DNA from: Allobosea robiniae
Lineage (GTDB): Bacteria; Pseudomonadota; Alphaproteobacteria; Rhizobiales; Beijerinckiaceae
Reading direction: 5' to 3'
NCBI RefSeq assembly: GCF_900102525.1
Contig: NZ_FNBZ01000002.1
Location: 558,001-622,000, forward strand
Length of the DNA stretch: 64,000 nt
Made by a program: the position numbers and the translations under genes. Shown here in pieces: positions 63,493-64,000 of the stretch (positions within the stretch are counted from its first letter, which is position 1; each line of letters begins with the position of its first letter). A model generated the notes under the pieces. The model did no database searches. It was not told the origin of the DNA and saw only the letters and a program-made list of their open reading frames with translations.

Positions 63493-64000
63493 ATTCCGCG
63501 GCGGGCGCGGCGCCGATGCCGCCGCCGCCCGATATCCGCTGCCGTGCGGAAGCGGCCAAGACACTGTTCCAGCCGCGCCTGCCGGGGGCGCGCAAGGCCC
63601 TCCAAGAAACCGGCCGCCTGACCGTCGTGGCGCTGGGCTCCTCGGCGACCGCGGGCTCCGGTGCCAGCGCCGACGACAAGAGCTACCCGGCCGTGCTCCA
63701 GGCGGAATTGCGCCGGCGCCTGCCCGGGGCGGAGGTCAGGGTCGTCAACAAGGGTGTCGGCGGCCAGTCGGCCTATGACATGCTCCTGCGCATGCAGGCC
63801 GACGTCGTCGAGGAGAAGCCGGCGATCGTGATCTGGCAGACCGTCATCAACGATGCGATCCGCGATATCGGCGAGGAGAAGCTCGCCAAGATCCTGCGCA
63901 AGGGCGTGGGCAAGGCCCGCGCCGCCGGGATCGAGATGATCCTGATGGATCTGCCCTGGCTGCCGCGCGAGGGGCGCTACCCACATTACGACGATTACCG
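63399..64000 (+). CDS. SGNH/GDSL hydrolase, partial (C-terminus outside window)
   Basis: A plus-strand frame running to the window edge, about 200 residues. A signal-like stretch TASAAFLLLALNSAAGAA is followed by block I VVALGSSATAG, block II NKGVGGQSAYDML and block III WQTVINDAI, with its asparagine. SGNH hydrolases are esterases or deacetylases, often of polysaccharides. The start is uncertain: GTG at 63399 or ATG at 63351. Both lie inside opgC in another frame, so the two genes overlap by at least 94 bases. That makes a joint role in periplasmic glycan modification likely. Confidence 0.82.
   Translation, partial: MVPFDHETRRKRRDGPGPWRTASAAFLLLALNSAAGAAPMPPPPDIRCRAEAAKTLFQPRLPGARKALQETGRLTVVALGSSATAGSGASADDKSYPAVLQAELRRRLPGAEVRVVNKGVGGQSAYDMLLRMQADVVEEKPAIVIWQTVINDAIRDIGEEKLAKILRKGVGKARAAGIEMILMDLPWLPREGRYPHYDDY

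Overview
The window reads as ordinary chromosome of a high-GC alphaproteobacterium. Codon use is strongly GC-biased. The gene families (Usg, ExoD, BcsS, DUF3126, a BTLCP cysteine peptidase, the Anbu operon, a form II CO-dehydrogenase-like cluster) and a CtrA-type site point to Hyphomicrobiales. A Bosea-like relative is the best guess, but this is inference from gene content only. I found no CRISPR array, prophage, insertion sequence or replication origin. Genes are dense on both strands and there is one tRNA.

Layout. Positions 1-1133 hold an aconitase-X gene running off the left edge. Positions 1281-13153 hold a molybdenum hydroxylase (cox-type) locus: coxG, an oppositely oriented soluble chemoreceptor with a globin-like sensor, then coxS-coxL-coxM-coxD, a small NTF2-like ORF, coxE, an XdhC N-terminal half, a LysE-family exporter, an XdhC C-terminal half, and a fused molybdopterin-binding/MobA-like protein. 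The S-L-M order and the AYRGAGR active-site loop mark the uncertain form II (BMS) branch, so the true substrate is open. Positions 13161-17300 hold envelope and signalling genes (BcsS-like, Usg, ExoD, GGDEF/EAL). Positions 17386-21506 are the Anbu proteasome-like operon (ATP-grasp, alpha-E, transglutaminase-like, Anbu). Its transglutaminase-like member appears to lack the catalytic cysteine.

Positions 21714-30285 carry map-radC-DUF488, an FkbM methyltransferase, a CinA-like protein, an AT-rich gap, a double-PAS chemoreceptor with a CheR-tethering tail, gpt, an EamA exporter and a coupled DUF2239/DUF1330 pair. Positions 30487-37673 carry an acyl-ACP synthetase-like enzyme, a DUF1190 protein, tRNA-Leu(UAA), a DUF938 methyltransferase, a CNNM/CorC-type protein and a chrBA chromate-resistance operon whose ChrB has a rhodanese domain in front. 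Positions 37732-50484 are mixed metabolism: a flavin monooxygenase, CysE, a LysR regulator divergent from an SHMT paralogue, a serine hydrolase, gamma-carbonic anhydrase, BTLCP and a GST. Positions 50525-64000 carry PilZ, PAS, rhomboid, CBS and patatin proteins, hisI, folE, a NifU-like scaffold, PAP2, yidD, thrS, a DUF2157/GDYxxLxY pair, opgC and a partial SGNH hydrolase.

Non-coding structure is the most rewarding part. There is a bipartite palindromic repeat in three copies (about 7231, 46720 and 59941), a 62-bp nested palindrome at 47581, and twin perfect palindromes at 56105 and 56169. There is also a full CtrA-type box at 47708, paired ATCCGGGT motifs at 30324/30352, an AT-rich control region at 25479, and a two-hairpin RNA ending in a textbook terminator between divergent genes near 52040-52116. 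That last element is either an unannotated small RNA or an attenuator leader of the rhomboid gene.
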